Shown: piece by piece, positions 1 to 6,425 of the stretch
Numbering within the stretch: position 1 is the first letter of the stretch
Layout: each line of letters begins with the position of its first letter
From: Acidobacteriota bacterium
GTDB taxonomy: Bacteria; Acidobacteriota; UBA6911; RPQK01; JADFOI01
Assembly (NCBI GenBank): GCA_029942065.1
Contig: JAPYTY010000010.1
Location: 1 to 18,351, forward strand
Direction: 5' to 3'
DNA length: 18,351 nt
Made by a program: the position numbers and the translations under genes
The notes under the pieces: model-generated
What the model was told of the DNA's origin: nothing
Seen by the model: the letters and a program-made list of their open reading frames with translations, nothing else
Database searches by the model: none

Positions 1-84
1 GCACGCCTTGTCATCGCGGCGCCTGCGGCCCTTCGTCACGCCGCCTTTATCTGAGGAACGAAGACAACCTATACATAAGCCCGG

Positions 85-1245
85 CTACAGCTTCAAGATC
101 CGTTTGGCGATGATGTTGCGCTGGATCTCCGAGGTCCCGGCCAATATGGTTCCGGCCCGGACCCAGAGTGCCTCGTGTCCCCAGTTCATCTCCTGGCGCG
201 CCCCAGGCGCGCCCACCTGAAGCTGAGCCTGAAAACCGAGCAGGTCCAAGGCGGAATCTGCCAGGCGCTGAGCGTACTCCGACCAGAAAACTTTCTCCAG
301 AGAGGCTTCCGGCCCCGGCGTGCCGCCAGAGGCCATATTGGCCAGGGTGCGAAACCCGTTGGCCCGCATCACTTCGTTCTCGATCAGGAGCCGGCCCACT
401 TTCTCCCGAACATCGGGCCGCTCGAGGGTGCCGTTTTCCTCGACTCCTCGTACCAGATCCCTGAGATTGTGATCAAAGCGGGCCGGATGTGCCAGCGACA
501 TCGACCCTCGTTCGTAGGCCAGCACGGTCATGGCGATCTTCCACCCCTCTCCGATTTCCCCGATAATGTGCTCCCGTTTGGCCAGGGCCCCGCTGAAAAA
601 AACCTCCCCGAACTCGGACTCCCCGGTGATCTGGCGAATGGGACGGACTTCCACCCCTGGCTGGTCCAGCGGCACCAGGAAAAAGGTTATCCCACCATAG
701 CGATCCTCCGGGTCGGTCCGGGCCAGAACGAAGATCCAGTCCGACCAGGGTCCGAAGGTGGTCCAGACCTTTTGACCTTCCAGGCGAAAGTCCTCTCCAT
801 CCGGCACCGCCCGGGTCCGCAACGCGGCCAGGTCGCTCCCGGCATCGGGTTCACTGAATCCCTGACACCAGACCTCTTCTCCGGAAAGCATTTTGGGAAT
901 GAAGCGTTGGCGCTGCTCTTCGGAAGCATGGTGAATCAGGGCCGGTCCCAGCAGATTGATCCCCACCCGGGAGGCGATGGGCGGAGCTTGAAGCGTGTCG
1001 GCCATAAAAATGGCATGTTCCACGATGGTAAGCCCCCGGCCTCCCCACTGCCTGGGCCAGTGGATCCCCAGGTAGCCGGCCTGGTAAAGCTTTCCCTGCC
1101 AGCTGCGGCGGAGTTCAAAGAGCGTCTTCTCGTTATTTTCCGGATCACGCAGTTCTTCAATCCAGGGACGCTCCAGGTTATCCTCGAGCCACCCATTCAA
1201 ATCGCTGCGGAATTGCTCCTGCTCTTTGCTGAAACGAAGATCCAA
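85..1245 (-). CDS. Acyl-CoA dehydrogenase family flavoprotein
   Basis: FAD-dependent alpha,beta-desaturation of an acyl-CoA, passing electrons to ETF. At 386 residues it has normal family length. The family signatures are visible: CQGFSEPDAGSDLA at 127-140 (flavin/substrate middle-domain motif) and AGTSEIQRNIIAKRIL at 369-384 (C-terminal signature). The slot that holds the catalytic Glu in medium-chain enzymes (Y-E-G-T) is Ala369 here, so the base is probably Glu245 in AYERGS, as in isovaleryl- and long-chain-type enzymes (inference). Start is TTG at 1245, preceded by AAAGGG at a sensible distance; the reading MDLRFSKEQEQFR is a typical N-terminus. It is transcribed divergently from the aldehyde dehydrogenase/HCHL/CoA ligase run. 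By analogy with Acinetobacter HcaD, it may desaturate dihydrocinnamoyl-CoA esters to cinnamoyl-CoAs. Family certain; substrate inferred from context only. Confidence 0.9.
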   Translation of the reverse strand: MDLRFSKEQEQFRSDLNGWLEDNLERPWIEELRDPENNEKTLFELRRSWQGKLYQAGYLGIHWPRQWGGRGLTIVEHAIFMADTLQAPPIASRVGINLLGPALIHHASEEQRQRFIPKMLSGEEVWCQGFSEPDAGSDLAALRTRAVPDGEDFRLEGQKVWTTFGPWSDWIFVLARTDPEDRYGGITFFLVPLDQPGVEVRPIRQITGESEFGEVFFSGALAKREHIIGEIGEGWKIAMTVLAYERGSMSLAHPARFDHNLRDLVRGVEENGTLERPDVREKVGRLLIENEVMRANGFRTLANMASGGTPGPEASLEKVFWSEYAQRLADSALDLLGFQAQLQVGAPGARQEMNWGHEALWVRAGTILAGTSEIQRNIIAKRILKL

Positions 1246-1365
1246 CTAACACCCTTTCCGATCTCACCTGTTGGTCCACGGCGACCTGGCGAACCGCCAC
1301 GAAGGACCCTAATTATTCACACCTCTGCCGGGCCGTCAAGACCACCGGTCGCACCTATGTGCTCC

Positions 1366-1389
1366 CTTTCGTACGTTCGTGCTTTCGTG
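1366..1389 (+). repeat. Three-unit 8-bp tandem array followed by GTGA
   Basis: Three consecutive octamers read CTTTCGTA, CGTTCGTG and CTTTCGTG, and the array is followed at once by GTGA. The layout matches the arrays at 10444-10509 and 18084-18109, where octamers of the form TCTYTGTG also run into GTGA or GTTGA. Function unknown. Confidence 0.55.
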
Positions 1390-1399
1390 GTGAGATTCG

Positions 1400-1417
1400 A
1401 TAAGACTTCAGTCTTAT
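1400..1417. promoter_or_regulatory. 18-bp inverted repeat, candidate operator
   Basis: ATAAGACT and AGTCTTAT form a perfect 8-bp inverted repeat with a 2-nt centre. It lies 55 bp upstream of the aldehyde dehydrogenase start in the divergent gap. Its size and symmetry suit a dimeric repressor of MarR, TetR or GntR type. Hydroxycinnamate clusters elsewhere are often under MarR-type, CoA-thioester-responsive control, but no regulator gene lies in this window. The operator role is inference. Confidence 0.4.
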
Positions 1418-1472
1418 GGGGGAAAACCTGATCCTGAAGGCATCTTGACTTTCTTCGATTTCCCATGCCAAG

Positions 1473-2927
1473 ATGACGCCCATGATTACCTGCAGCAACT
1501 ACATTGACGGCAAGTGGGTCCCCATCAACGGCGGGGCCATCGAATCTTTTAACCCGGCCACCGGTGAACCGGTGGGGGCCGCTCCCAACGCTTCCCGGGA
1601 GGAAATCCTGGAAGCCATCAACTCAGCCCGGCATGCCTTCGAGAACTCCAGCTGGGCAGAGGATTCTCAACTCCGGGCCCGGGTCCTGAACGACTATGCG
1701 GCCGCGCTTAGAAATCGCATGGGTGAGCTGGGGAAAGTCCTGACCGACGAAAACGGCAAGATCCTTCATGACGCCACCTATGAAGTGGACCGGGGAGCCG
1801 GAATTGTGGAGTACTATGCCGGCCTGGCTCAGAATGTTTTCGGCAAGACCTCCATGCCCTTCCCCGATTACTTCAGCTTCGTCCTGCGGGAACCGATCGG
1901 AGTGATCGCGGTGATCGTTCCTTTCAACTTCCCGGTGGTGCTGATGCTGAGATCCCTGGCACCGGCTCTGGCGGCCGGCAACGCGGTGATCATCAAGCCC
2001 GCCAGCTACACGCCGGCCATCAGCTACGAACTTTTCAAGATCCTGTCCGAAATCGAGGGAATCCCTCCCGGAATCGTGAGTCTGGTCTCCGGCACGGGGT
2101 CGGTGGTGGGTGCCGAGCTTTGCACCCACCCTGAGGTGGACATGATAGCCTTGACCGGATCCTCGGAGACGGGAAAGCAGGTGATGAAGCAGGCTGCGGA
2201 CAGCCTCAAAAAAGTTTCCCTGGAGCTGGGAGGCAAGTCGCCCAATGTGGTTCTCAAGGATGCCGAACTGGAGAAAGCCGCCAAGCAGGCCATCAAGGGT
2301 GCCTGGGTGTCCTTTGGAGGGCAGGTGTGCTACGCGGGAACGCGAATCTTGCTGGAGGACTCCATTCACGATGAGTTCGTCGAGATTCTCAAGACGGAAG
2401 CGGAAGGGCTGAAGCTGGGATACGGCGGTAACGAGGGGGTCGAAATGGGACCGGTCATCGACAAGAGTCAGCTGGAAGTCGTGATGGAATACATCGACAT
2501 CGGCAAGCAGGACGCCGACCTGCTGACCGGAGGCTTCGTGGCAGACGAAGGAGAGCTTTCCAAAGGAAACTTCATCGCACCCACGATCTTCGACAATGTA
2601 CCTGTCGATTCCAGAATCAGCAAGGAAGAGGTGTTTGGCCCGGTGGTCTCGGTGCTCCGCTTCAAGGATCTGGATGAAGCGGTCGCCATCGCCAACAGCA
2701 CCATCTTTGGTCTGGCCGGCGCGGTCTGGACCCAGGACGTCAGCAAGGCTTTGCGGCTGGCTCGCCGGATCAAGTCGGGAACGGTCTGGGTCAACTGCTA
2801 CGGCAAGCTGCCCTACCAGGCTGAGATGGGAGGATTCAAGCAGAGTGGGATAGGCCGTCAATACGGAGAAGAAGGCCTGTACGAGTTTACTCAGTTAAAG
2901 CACATCGGAATCGACATCGCTCCGTGA
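1473..2927 (+). CDS. NAD(P)-dependent aldehyde dehydrogenase (possible vanillin/4-hydroxybenzaldehyde dehydrogenase)
   Basis: Oxidises an aldehyde to the carboxylic acid through a cysteine thiohemiacetal. At 484 residues it has full family length. The catalytic set is intact: Asn152 in PFNFP, Lys175 in IKPA, Glu251 in LELGGKSPN, Cys286 in FGGQVC, and EEVFGP at 385-390 for cofactor binding. Start is ATG 1473; ATG 1482 is an alternative in the same frame, and neither has a clear Shine-Dalgarno. It is first in a plus-strand run with the HCHL homologue 137 bp downstream and the acyl-CoA synthetase after that. This matches the order and logic of ech-vdh-fcs and hcaABC clusters, so the aldehyde released by HCHL cleavage is the likely substrate. 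Sequence alone resembles broad-range aldehyde and betaine-aldehyde-type enzymes, so specificity is inferred. Confidence 0.92.
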   Translation: MTPMITCSNYIDGKWVPINGGAIESFNPATGEPVGAAPNASREEILEAINSARHAFENSSWAEDSQLRARVLNDYAAALRNRMGELGKVLTDENGKILHDATYEVDRGAGIVEYYAGLAQNVFGKTSMPFPDYFSFVLREPIGVIAVIVPFNFPVVLMLRSLAPALAAGNAVIIKPASYTPAISYELFKILSEIEGIPPGIVSLVSGTGSVVGAELCTHPEVDMIALTGSSETGKQVMKQAADSLKKVSLELGGKSPNVVLKDAELEKAAKQAIKGAWVSFGGQVCYAGTRILLEDSIHDEFVEILKTEAEGLKLGYGGNEGVEMGPVIDKSQLEVVMEYIDIGKQDADLLTGGFVADEGELSKGNFIAPTIFDNVPVDSRISKEEVFGPVVSVLRFKDLDEAVAIANSTIFGLAGAVWTQDVSKALRLARRIKSGTVWVNCYGKLPYQAEMGGFKQSGIGRQYGEEGLYEFTQLKHIGIDIAP

Positions 2928-3064
2928 TCCTGCGGAATTCGCGGTCCAACAGAAAACATCCCCAGACAGCGGATGACATTGAATAAGAGTGCGAACCACC
3001 CTCGGGTGCCTGCGATAAATCAACTTTCCGGATAGAGGGGAAAACTTTCAGAATTGGAGAGGAA

Positions 3065-3895
3065 ATGACAGCCAAAGAGTATGCAACGGTGAAGGTAGAA
3101 ATAGAAGACCGGGTGGGGTGGATGATCCTCAATCGTCCCGAAAAGCGCAACGCCATGAATCCTCAGATGCACTACGATATGGAAGACGTGATCAATCACC
3201 TTTCCCTGGATCCGGATATCGACGTGATTGTTTTAACGGGCGCCGGAGAGTCCTTCTGTGCGGGAATGGATTTGAAAGAGTATTTTCGAGCCCTGGATAA
3301 TGACCCGGCCGAGCAGATCAAAGTGCGCTGGTCCATGCGCAACTGGCAGTACTTCAGATTACGTATGTGTCCCAAAACGACCATCGCGGCCATCAATGGA
3401 TGGTGCTTCGGAGGAGCCTTCACTCCCTTGATTTCCTGCGATCTGGCGATCGCGGCCGACGAAGCGGTTTTCGGCCTTTCGGAAGTCAACTGGGGGATTC
3501 TTCCGGGTGGATATGTCACCCGTGATGTGGCGATGGTGATGAACTACCGGGATGCTCTCTACTACATTCTCACCGGCAAGACGTTCGATGGAAAAAAGGC
3601 TGCCGAACTAGGACTCGTCAATGAGTCGGTTCCCCTCTCCGACCTGCGTTCAACGGTGATGTCGCTGGCCGAAGACATCAAGAAAATCAATCCCGAAACA
3701 CTCAAGCACGCCAAGGAGGCCTTCAAGATGTCCCGTGACATGGACTATGATCAGTCCTTTGACTATCTGGCCGCCAAGAATGACCAGCTTCGCTTTCGAG
3801 ATCCGCAGGGCGCCCGGGACAAGGGAATCAAGAAATTCATCGACGACAAGACCTACCGGCCTGGACTCGGAGCCTTTGGACAAGACGAAGAGTAG
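3065..3895 (+). CDS. ech: p-Hydroxycinnamoyl-CoA hydratase/lyase (feruloyl-CoA hydratase-lyase) homologue
   Basis: A crotonase-fold enzyme of 276 residues. From memory it aligns almost end to end with Pseudomonas fluorescens HCHL, which hydrates feruloyl- or p-coumaroyl-CoA and cleaves the product to an aromatic aldehyde plus acetyl-CoA. Conserved features are ILNRPEKRNAM at 21-31, AGMDLKEYF at 66-74 (with the Tyr75 equivalent at Tyr73), NGWCFGG at 111-117 (oxyanion hole), LSEVNWGI at 138-145 (catalytic Glu143 equivalent is Glu140) and FIDDKTYRPGL near the C-terminus. Two differences stand out: Ser123 becomes Thr120, and Tyr239, which contacts the substrate 4-hydroxyl, becomes Ala236. The ring-substitution preference may therefore differ. 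Start ATG 3065 follows GGAGAGG closely. It sits between the aldehyde dehydrogenase and the CoA ligase. Family confident, exact substrate less so. Confidence 0.85.
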   Translation: MTAKEYATVKVEIEDRVGWMILNRPEKRNAMNPQMHYDMEDVINHLSLDPDIDVIVLTGAGESFCAGMDLKEYFRALDNDPAEQIKVRWSMRNWQYFRLRMCPKTTIAAINGWCFGGAFTPLISCDLAIAADEAVFGLSEVNWGILPGGYVTRDVAMVMNYRDALYYILTGKTFDGKKAAELGLVNESVPLSDLRSTVMSLAEDIKKINPETLKHAKEAFKMSRDMDYDQSFDYLAAKNDQLRFRDPQGARDKGIKKFIDDKTYRPGLGAFGQDEE

Positions 3896-3970
3896 GTTCA
3901 CTTCGCGAGTCCGACGGTAGCGGCCGATCGATGGATCAGTCGTCTCGACTCCCTTGAAAAGAGAAATTCC

Positions 3971-6106
3971 ATGCGTGATCTGCGACCGCTTTTAGCACCC
4001 ACCAGCATCGCCATCGTGGGGGCTTCCAGCCGACCCCATACGGTAGCTTCCCGTCCCCTGACCAACCTGCAACAAGTCGGCTACAGCGGCGACATCTATC
4101 TGATCAATCCCAACAGTCCCGAGATCGCCGGGGTTCGCTGTTATCCCAACCTGGACGAATTGCCCGGGGTGCCGGATGTGGCCCTGGTGGTGTTGCCCTC
4201 CAAGCATGTGATGCCCACTCTGGAAAGCTGTGCCCGGCTTGGGGTCAAGGCCGCCGTGGTGGTGAGTGCGGGATTTGCGGAAACCGGCCGGGAGGGGGCC
4301 GAAGCCCAGGCCCGGATGCGGGAGTTGTCCCGGGAACACGGACTGGTGATTTGCGGACCCAACAGTCTGGGCGTGATCAACTTCGTGGACAGGATCCCCT
4401 TGACCTTCGGATCGGTGACCGACATGAACCATGCTCCCGGAGGCCGGGTGGGATTGGTCTCACAAAGTGGAGGACTGCTCGTGGGATTGGCCAACCGAGC
4501 CTTCGATGCCGGCGTGAACATCAGCTACGGAGTGGCCACGGGAAACGAGGCTGATCTGGACCTCACCGAAGCACTCCACTACCTGGCTGAGGACCCCCAT
4601 ACCGACGTCCTGGTGGCCGTGATCGAGTCGATTCGCAATGGGCCCCGTTTCTTTTCGTTGTGCGATCGCCTGATGGAGCTAAAAAAACCTCTCATAGCCT
4701 ACAAGATCGCGCGTTCGGAACTGGGCAGCGCGGCGGCGCTTTCACACACCGGCGCCTTGGCGGGATCCTATGAAACGCTGCAGGCGGTTTTTCGGCAAAA
4801 GGGTGTGATCGAAGCAGGAGACATTGATGAATTGTTCGCCCTGGCTGGAGCCTGTAGCGCAGGACGGCTTCCCCAGGGACCGGGAATTGGAGTCATCACC
4901 GATTCGGGTGGAGCCGGAGCCATCGTCGCCGACCGAGCCGAGGATCTGGGGCTCACCGTGCCCACCCTTGCGGAAGATACCGTGAAACGACTCAAGGAGT
5001 TCGTTCCCCCGTTTGCCACCGGTGAGGTGTCCAACCCCTTTGATGCAACGGCCGCCATCTCCGAGAACCCGGCTTCGGTCGGGCCCATGTCGCAGGCCTT
5101 TCTGGATGATTCGGCCATCGACGGCCTGGTGGTCATCACAGCGGGAAGCGGCGAACCCGGGAAAGCCCGCTTCACAGCCCTGCTGGAGCACGTTTCCTCC
5201 ACCCCAAAGCCGATCTTTGGAGTCACTCTGGCCGGTTCCAGTGCTGATCTTCCCTACCAGGCGCTGCGGTCCGCCAATATACCCGCTTATCATTCCTCCG
5301 GAAAAGCCGTGGAATCGATGGCGGCACTTCTGCATTTCTCCCGGGCCCTGGAACGACATCGGATTGGCTCCCGAGACCGGGAAAGAACCGGCTTGAAGAC
5401 AGATGAATTCCAGGAGACTCTGGAAGCCCTTGGAGAGGCCCCCACCGAATACGATTCCAAGTGCTTCCTGAAAAAGTGCGGCATTCCGGTAGTGGATGAA
5501 CGGCTGGCCACTTCGGCCGAAGAGGCGGTTTCAAAAGCGGAGAGTCTAGGTTTTCCGGTGGTTCTCAAGATTCAGTCCCCGCAGATTATCCACAAGACGG
5601 AAGCCGGAGGGATCCGCCTGGACCTGGGGAATCCGAAGGACGTGGAATCGGCTTTTGAGGCGATCATGAACCAGGTCAAGGAAACCGCGCCCGCAGCTGA
5701 CATTTCGGGAATTCTGGTCTCCCGGATGCTGCCCACTCCCCTGGAATTGATTGCCGGGATCCATAGCGACCCGACCTTTGGACCGCTGGTCCTGTTCGGC
5801 CTTGGGGGTATCTGGGTCGAGGTGTTCGATGAGGCGGCGATGCGCCCGGCACCCGTGACTGCGGAAGACATCGCCGACATGGTGGGACAGCTGCGCGGCG
5901 TTTCCTTACTGCGCGGGGCCAGAAATATGCCCGTCGTGAAACCCGAGGCCATTGAATCCCTGCTTTTGACCCTCTCGGACATTGCCCAGGCAGCCGGAGA
6001 ATCCCTCACCGGTATTGATATCAATCCGCTGGTACCCACCGTCGAAGGAGATCTGGTGGCTCTGGATGCCAGTGTGTTTACGAAGAAGCAAGAAACTGAC
6101 AACTGA
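3971..6106 (+). CDS. NDP-forming acyl-CoA synthetase (fused alpha-beta, ATP-grasp)
   Basis: Forms an acyl-CoA from acid, CoA and ATP through a phosphohistidine, releasing ADP and phosphate. The 711 residues carry the fused architecture. A CoA-binding Rossmann domain comes first (about 8-135, SIAIVGASSRP). A succinyl-CoA ligase-like region follows (about 158-460), with GLVSQSGGL and the phosphorylatable His259 in LSHTGALAG. An ATP-grasp domain ends the protein (about 485-705), with FPVVLKIQSP, HKTEAGGIRL (second active-site His541) and GIDINPLV. The start ATG has a modest GAAAAGAG upstream. It lies 75 bp after the HCHL gene in the same run, so the likely acid is a hydroxycinnamate. I recall Sphingobium FerA as a member of this superfamily with feruloyl-CoA synthetase activity; Pseudomonas Fcs is AMP-forming. 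By sequence alone it could serve acetate, pimelate or another acid. Confidence 0.88.
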   Translation: MRDLRPLLAPTSIAIVGASSRPHTVASRPLTNLQQVGYSGDIYLINPNSPEIAGVRCYPNLDELPGVPDVALVVLPSKHVMPTLESCARLGVKAAVVVSAGFAETGREGAEAQARMRELSREHGLVICGPNSLGVINFVDRIPLTFGSVTDMNHAPGGRVGLVSQSGGLLVGLANRAFDAGVNISYGVATGNEADLDLTEALHYLAEDPHTDVLVAVIESIRNGPRFFSLCDRLMELKKPLIAYKIARSELGSAAALSHTGALAGSYETLQAVFRQKGVIEAGDIDELFALAGACSAGRLPQGPGIGVITDSGGAGAIVADRAEDLGLTVPTLAEDTVKRLKEFVPPFATGEVSNPFDATAAISENPASVGPMSQAFLDDSAIDGLVVITAGSGEPGKARFTALLEHVSSTPKPIFGVTLAGSSADLPYQALRSANIPAYHSSGKAVESMAALLHFSRALERHRIGSRDRERTGLKTDEFQETLEALGEAPTEYDSKCFLKKCGIPVVDERLATSAEEAVSKAESLGFPVVLKIQSPQIIHKTEAGGIRLDLGNPKDVESAFEAIMNQVKETAPAADISGILVSRMLPTPLELIAGIHSDPTFGPLVLFGLGGIWVEVFDEAAMRPAPVTAEDIADMVGQLRGVSLLRGARNMPVVKPEAIESLLLTLSDIAQAAGESLTGIDINPLVPTVEGDLVALDASVFTKKQETDN

Positions 6107-6218
6107 CAAGAAGGAGTCAGGAGAAGCGTGCTTCGCACGCGGAGCAACCCCTCGCTAACGCTCGGAGTGGAGAAACGCGTCGCTTACGCTCCGCGTGGAG
6201 AACGCTCCGGTTTTTAAT

Positions 6219-6257
6219 TCCGGAATCGGCGCACTGAGGCGCCTCCGACACTCCGGA
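6219..6257 (+). repeat. 39-bp dispersed hairpin element, copy 1
   Basis: Bounded at both ends by the palindrome TCCGGA and containing a GGCGC/GCGCC stem with a 6-nt ACTGAG loop. The second copy at 18180-18218 is identical at 38 of 39 positions and lies in the same orientation. Both copies sit in gene-free gaps. It resembles REP- or MITE-like intergenic palindromes. Confidence 0.8.
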
Positions 6258-6323
6258 CTCTTCATTCTTAATTCTGGATTCCCTCTCCTGACCCCTGACC
6301 GGCCGCTGGTATTCAACCAGTGC

Positions 6324-6385
6324 GTTCCATGTTCCACGTTTCACGAACATATTCAACGTTAAACCTGAGACCTCAAACGTGAAAC
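6324..6385 (+). repeat. Degenerate 7-bp periodic tract
   Basis: Reading in sevens from 6324 gives GTTCCAT, GTTCCAC, GTTTCAC, GAACATA, a six-base TTCAAC, then GTTAAAC, CTGAGAC, CTCAAAC and GTGAAAC. The consensus is close to GTTYMAC, with the A-C end of the unit best kept. It looks like a decayed heptanucleotide tandem repeat. Function unknown. Confidence 0.5.
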
Positions 6386-6411
6386 GCCCAGCGGGTTCAC
6401 CCGCTGGGCGT
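6384..6411. other. Perfect 12-bp stem-loop abutting the Gfo/Idh/MocA start
   Basis: ACGCCCAGCGGG and CCCGCTGGGCGT pair perfectly around a TTCA tetraloop. The 3' foot is 14 nt before the ATG at 6426. No U-tract follows on the plus strand (TGTTAT) and only a weak T-rich run follows on the minus strand, so it is not a clear intrinsic terminator. It could shield the upstream operon, act as an mRNA leader structure, or be another dispersed palindrome. Confidence 0.7.
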
Positions 6412-6419
6412 GTTATCCT
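6411..6419 (+). promoter_or_regulatory. Possible extended -10 box of a leaderless gene
   Basis: TGTTATCCT contains a TGN extension and a TATCCT hexamer (4 of 6 to TATAAT) ending exactly 6 nt before ATG 6426. The start codon has no Shine-Dalgarno. The spacing is the same as at the short-chain dehydrogenase gene (9518). There is no recognisable -35 box, so this is tentative. Confidence 0.25.
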
Positions 6420-6425
6420 GAGATC

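Larger units (their letters stand above)
1246..1472. other. Divergent intergenic control region
   Basis: This 227-bp gap separates two divergent catabolic genes and must hold both promoters. It contains an octamer tandem array (1366-1389) and an 18-bp inverted repeat (1400-1417), annotated separately. A TTGACT at 1445-1450 resembles a -35 box, but no -10 lies at the right distance and it would start transcription inside the aldehyde dehydrogenase gene, so no promoter is claimed for that side. AT-rich AATAATTA (on the minus strand, around 1308-1316) could be the -10 region of the acyl-CoA dehydrogenase gene; this is weak. Confidence 0.5.
6107..6425. other. 319-bp repeat-rich intergenic region
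   Basis: No gene is supported here. It holds a GCGTGC-TTC-GCACGC hairpin (6126-6140) just after the acyl-CoA synthetase gene and a block of short inverted motifs built on CGCTAACGCTCGG and CGCTTACGCTCCG (about 6151-6190). After these come the 39-bp element (6219-6257), a heptamer-periodic stretch (6324-6385) and a 12-bp hairpin next to the following gene (6384-6411). A minus-strand reading frame across it shares the peptide RRLSAPIPE with another frame near 18200 only because both read the same repeat. Confidence 0.7.

Noticed and set aside
175..1431. Long plus-strand reading frame (418 codons) opposite the acyl-CoA dehydrogenase
   Set aside because: Antisense shadow of a gene with clear family motifs; the translation has no domain or signature and is rich in Pro/Arg/Gly as expected for a mirrored GC-rich frame.
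1445..1473. TTGACT as a -35 box for the aldehyde dehydrogenase gene
   Set aside because: No -10 match lies 16-18 nt downstream and the implied start would be inside the coding region.
1623..2861. Long minus-strand reading frame (412 codons) opposite the aldehyde dehydrogenase
   Set aside because: His/Asp/Arg-rich antisense shadow without motifs; the plus-strand gene has all catalytic residues.
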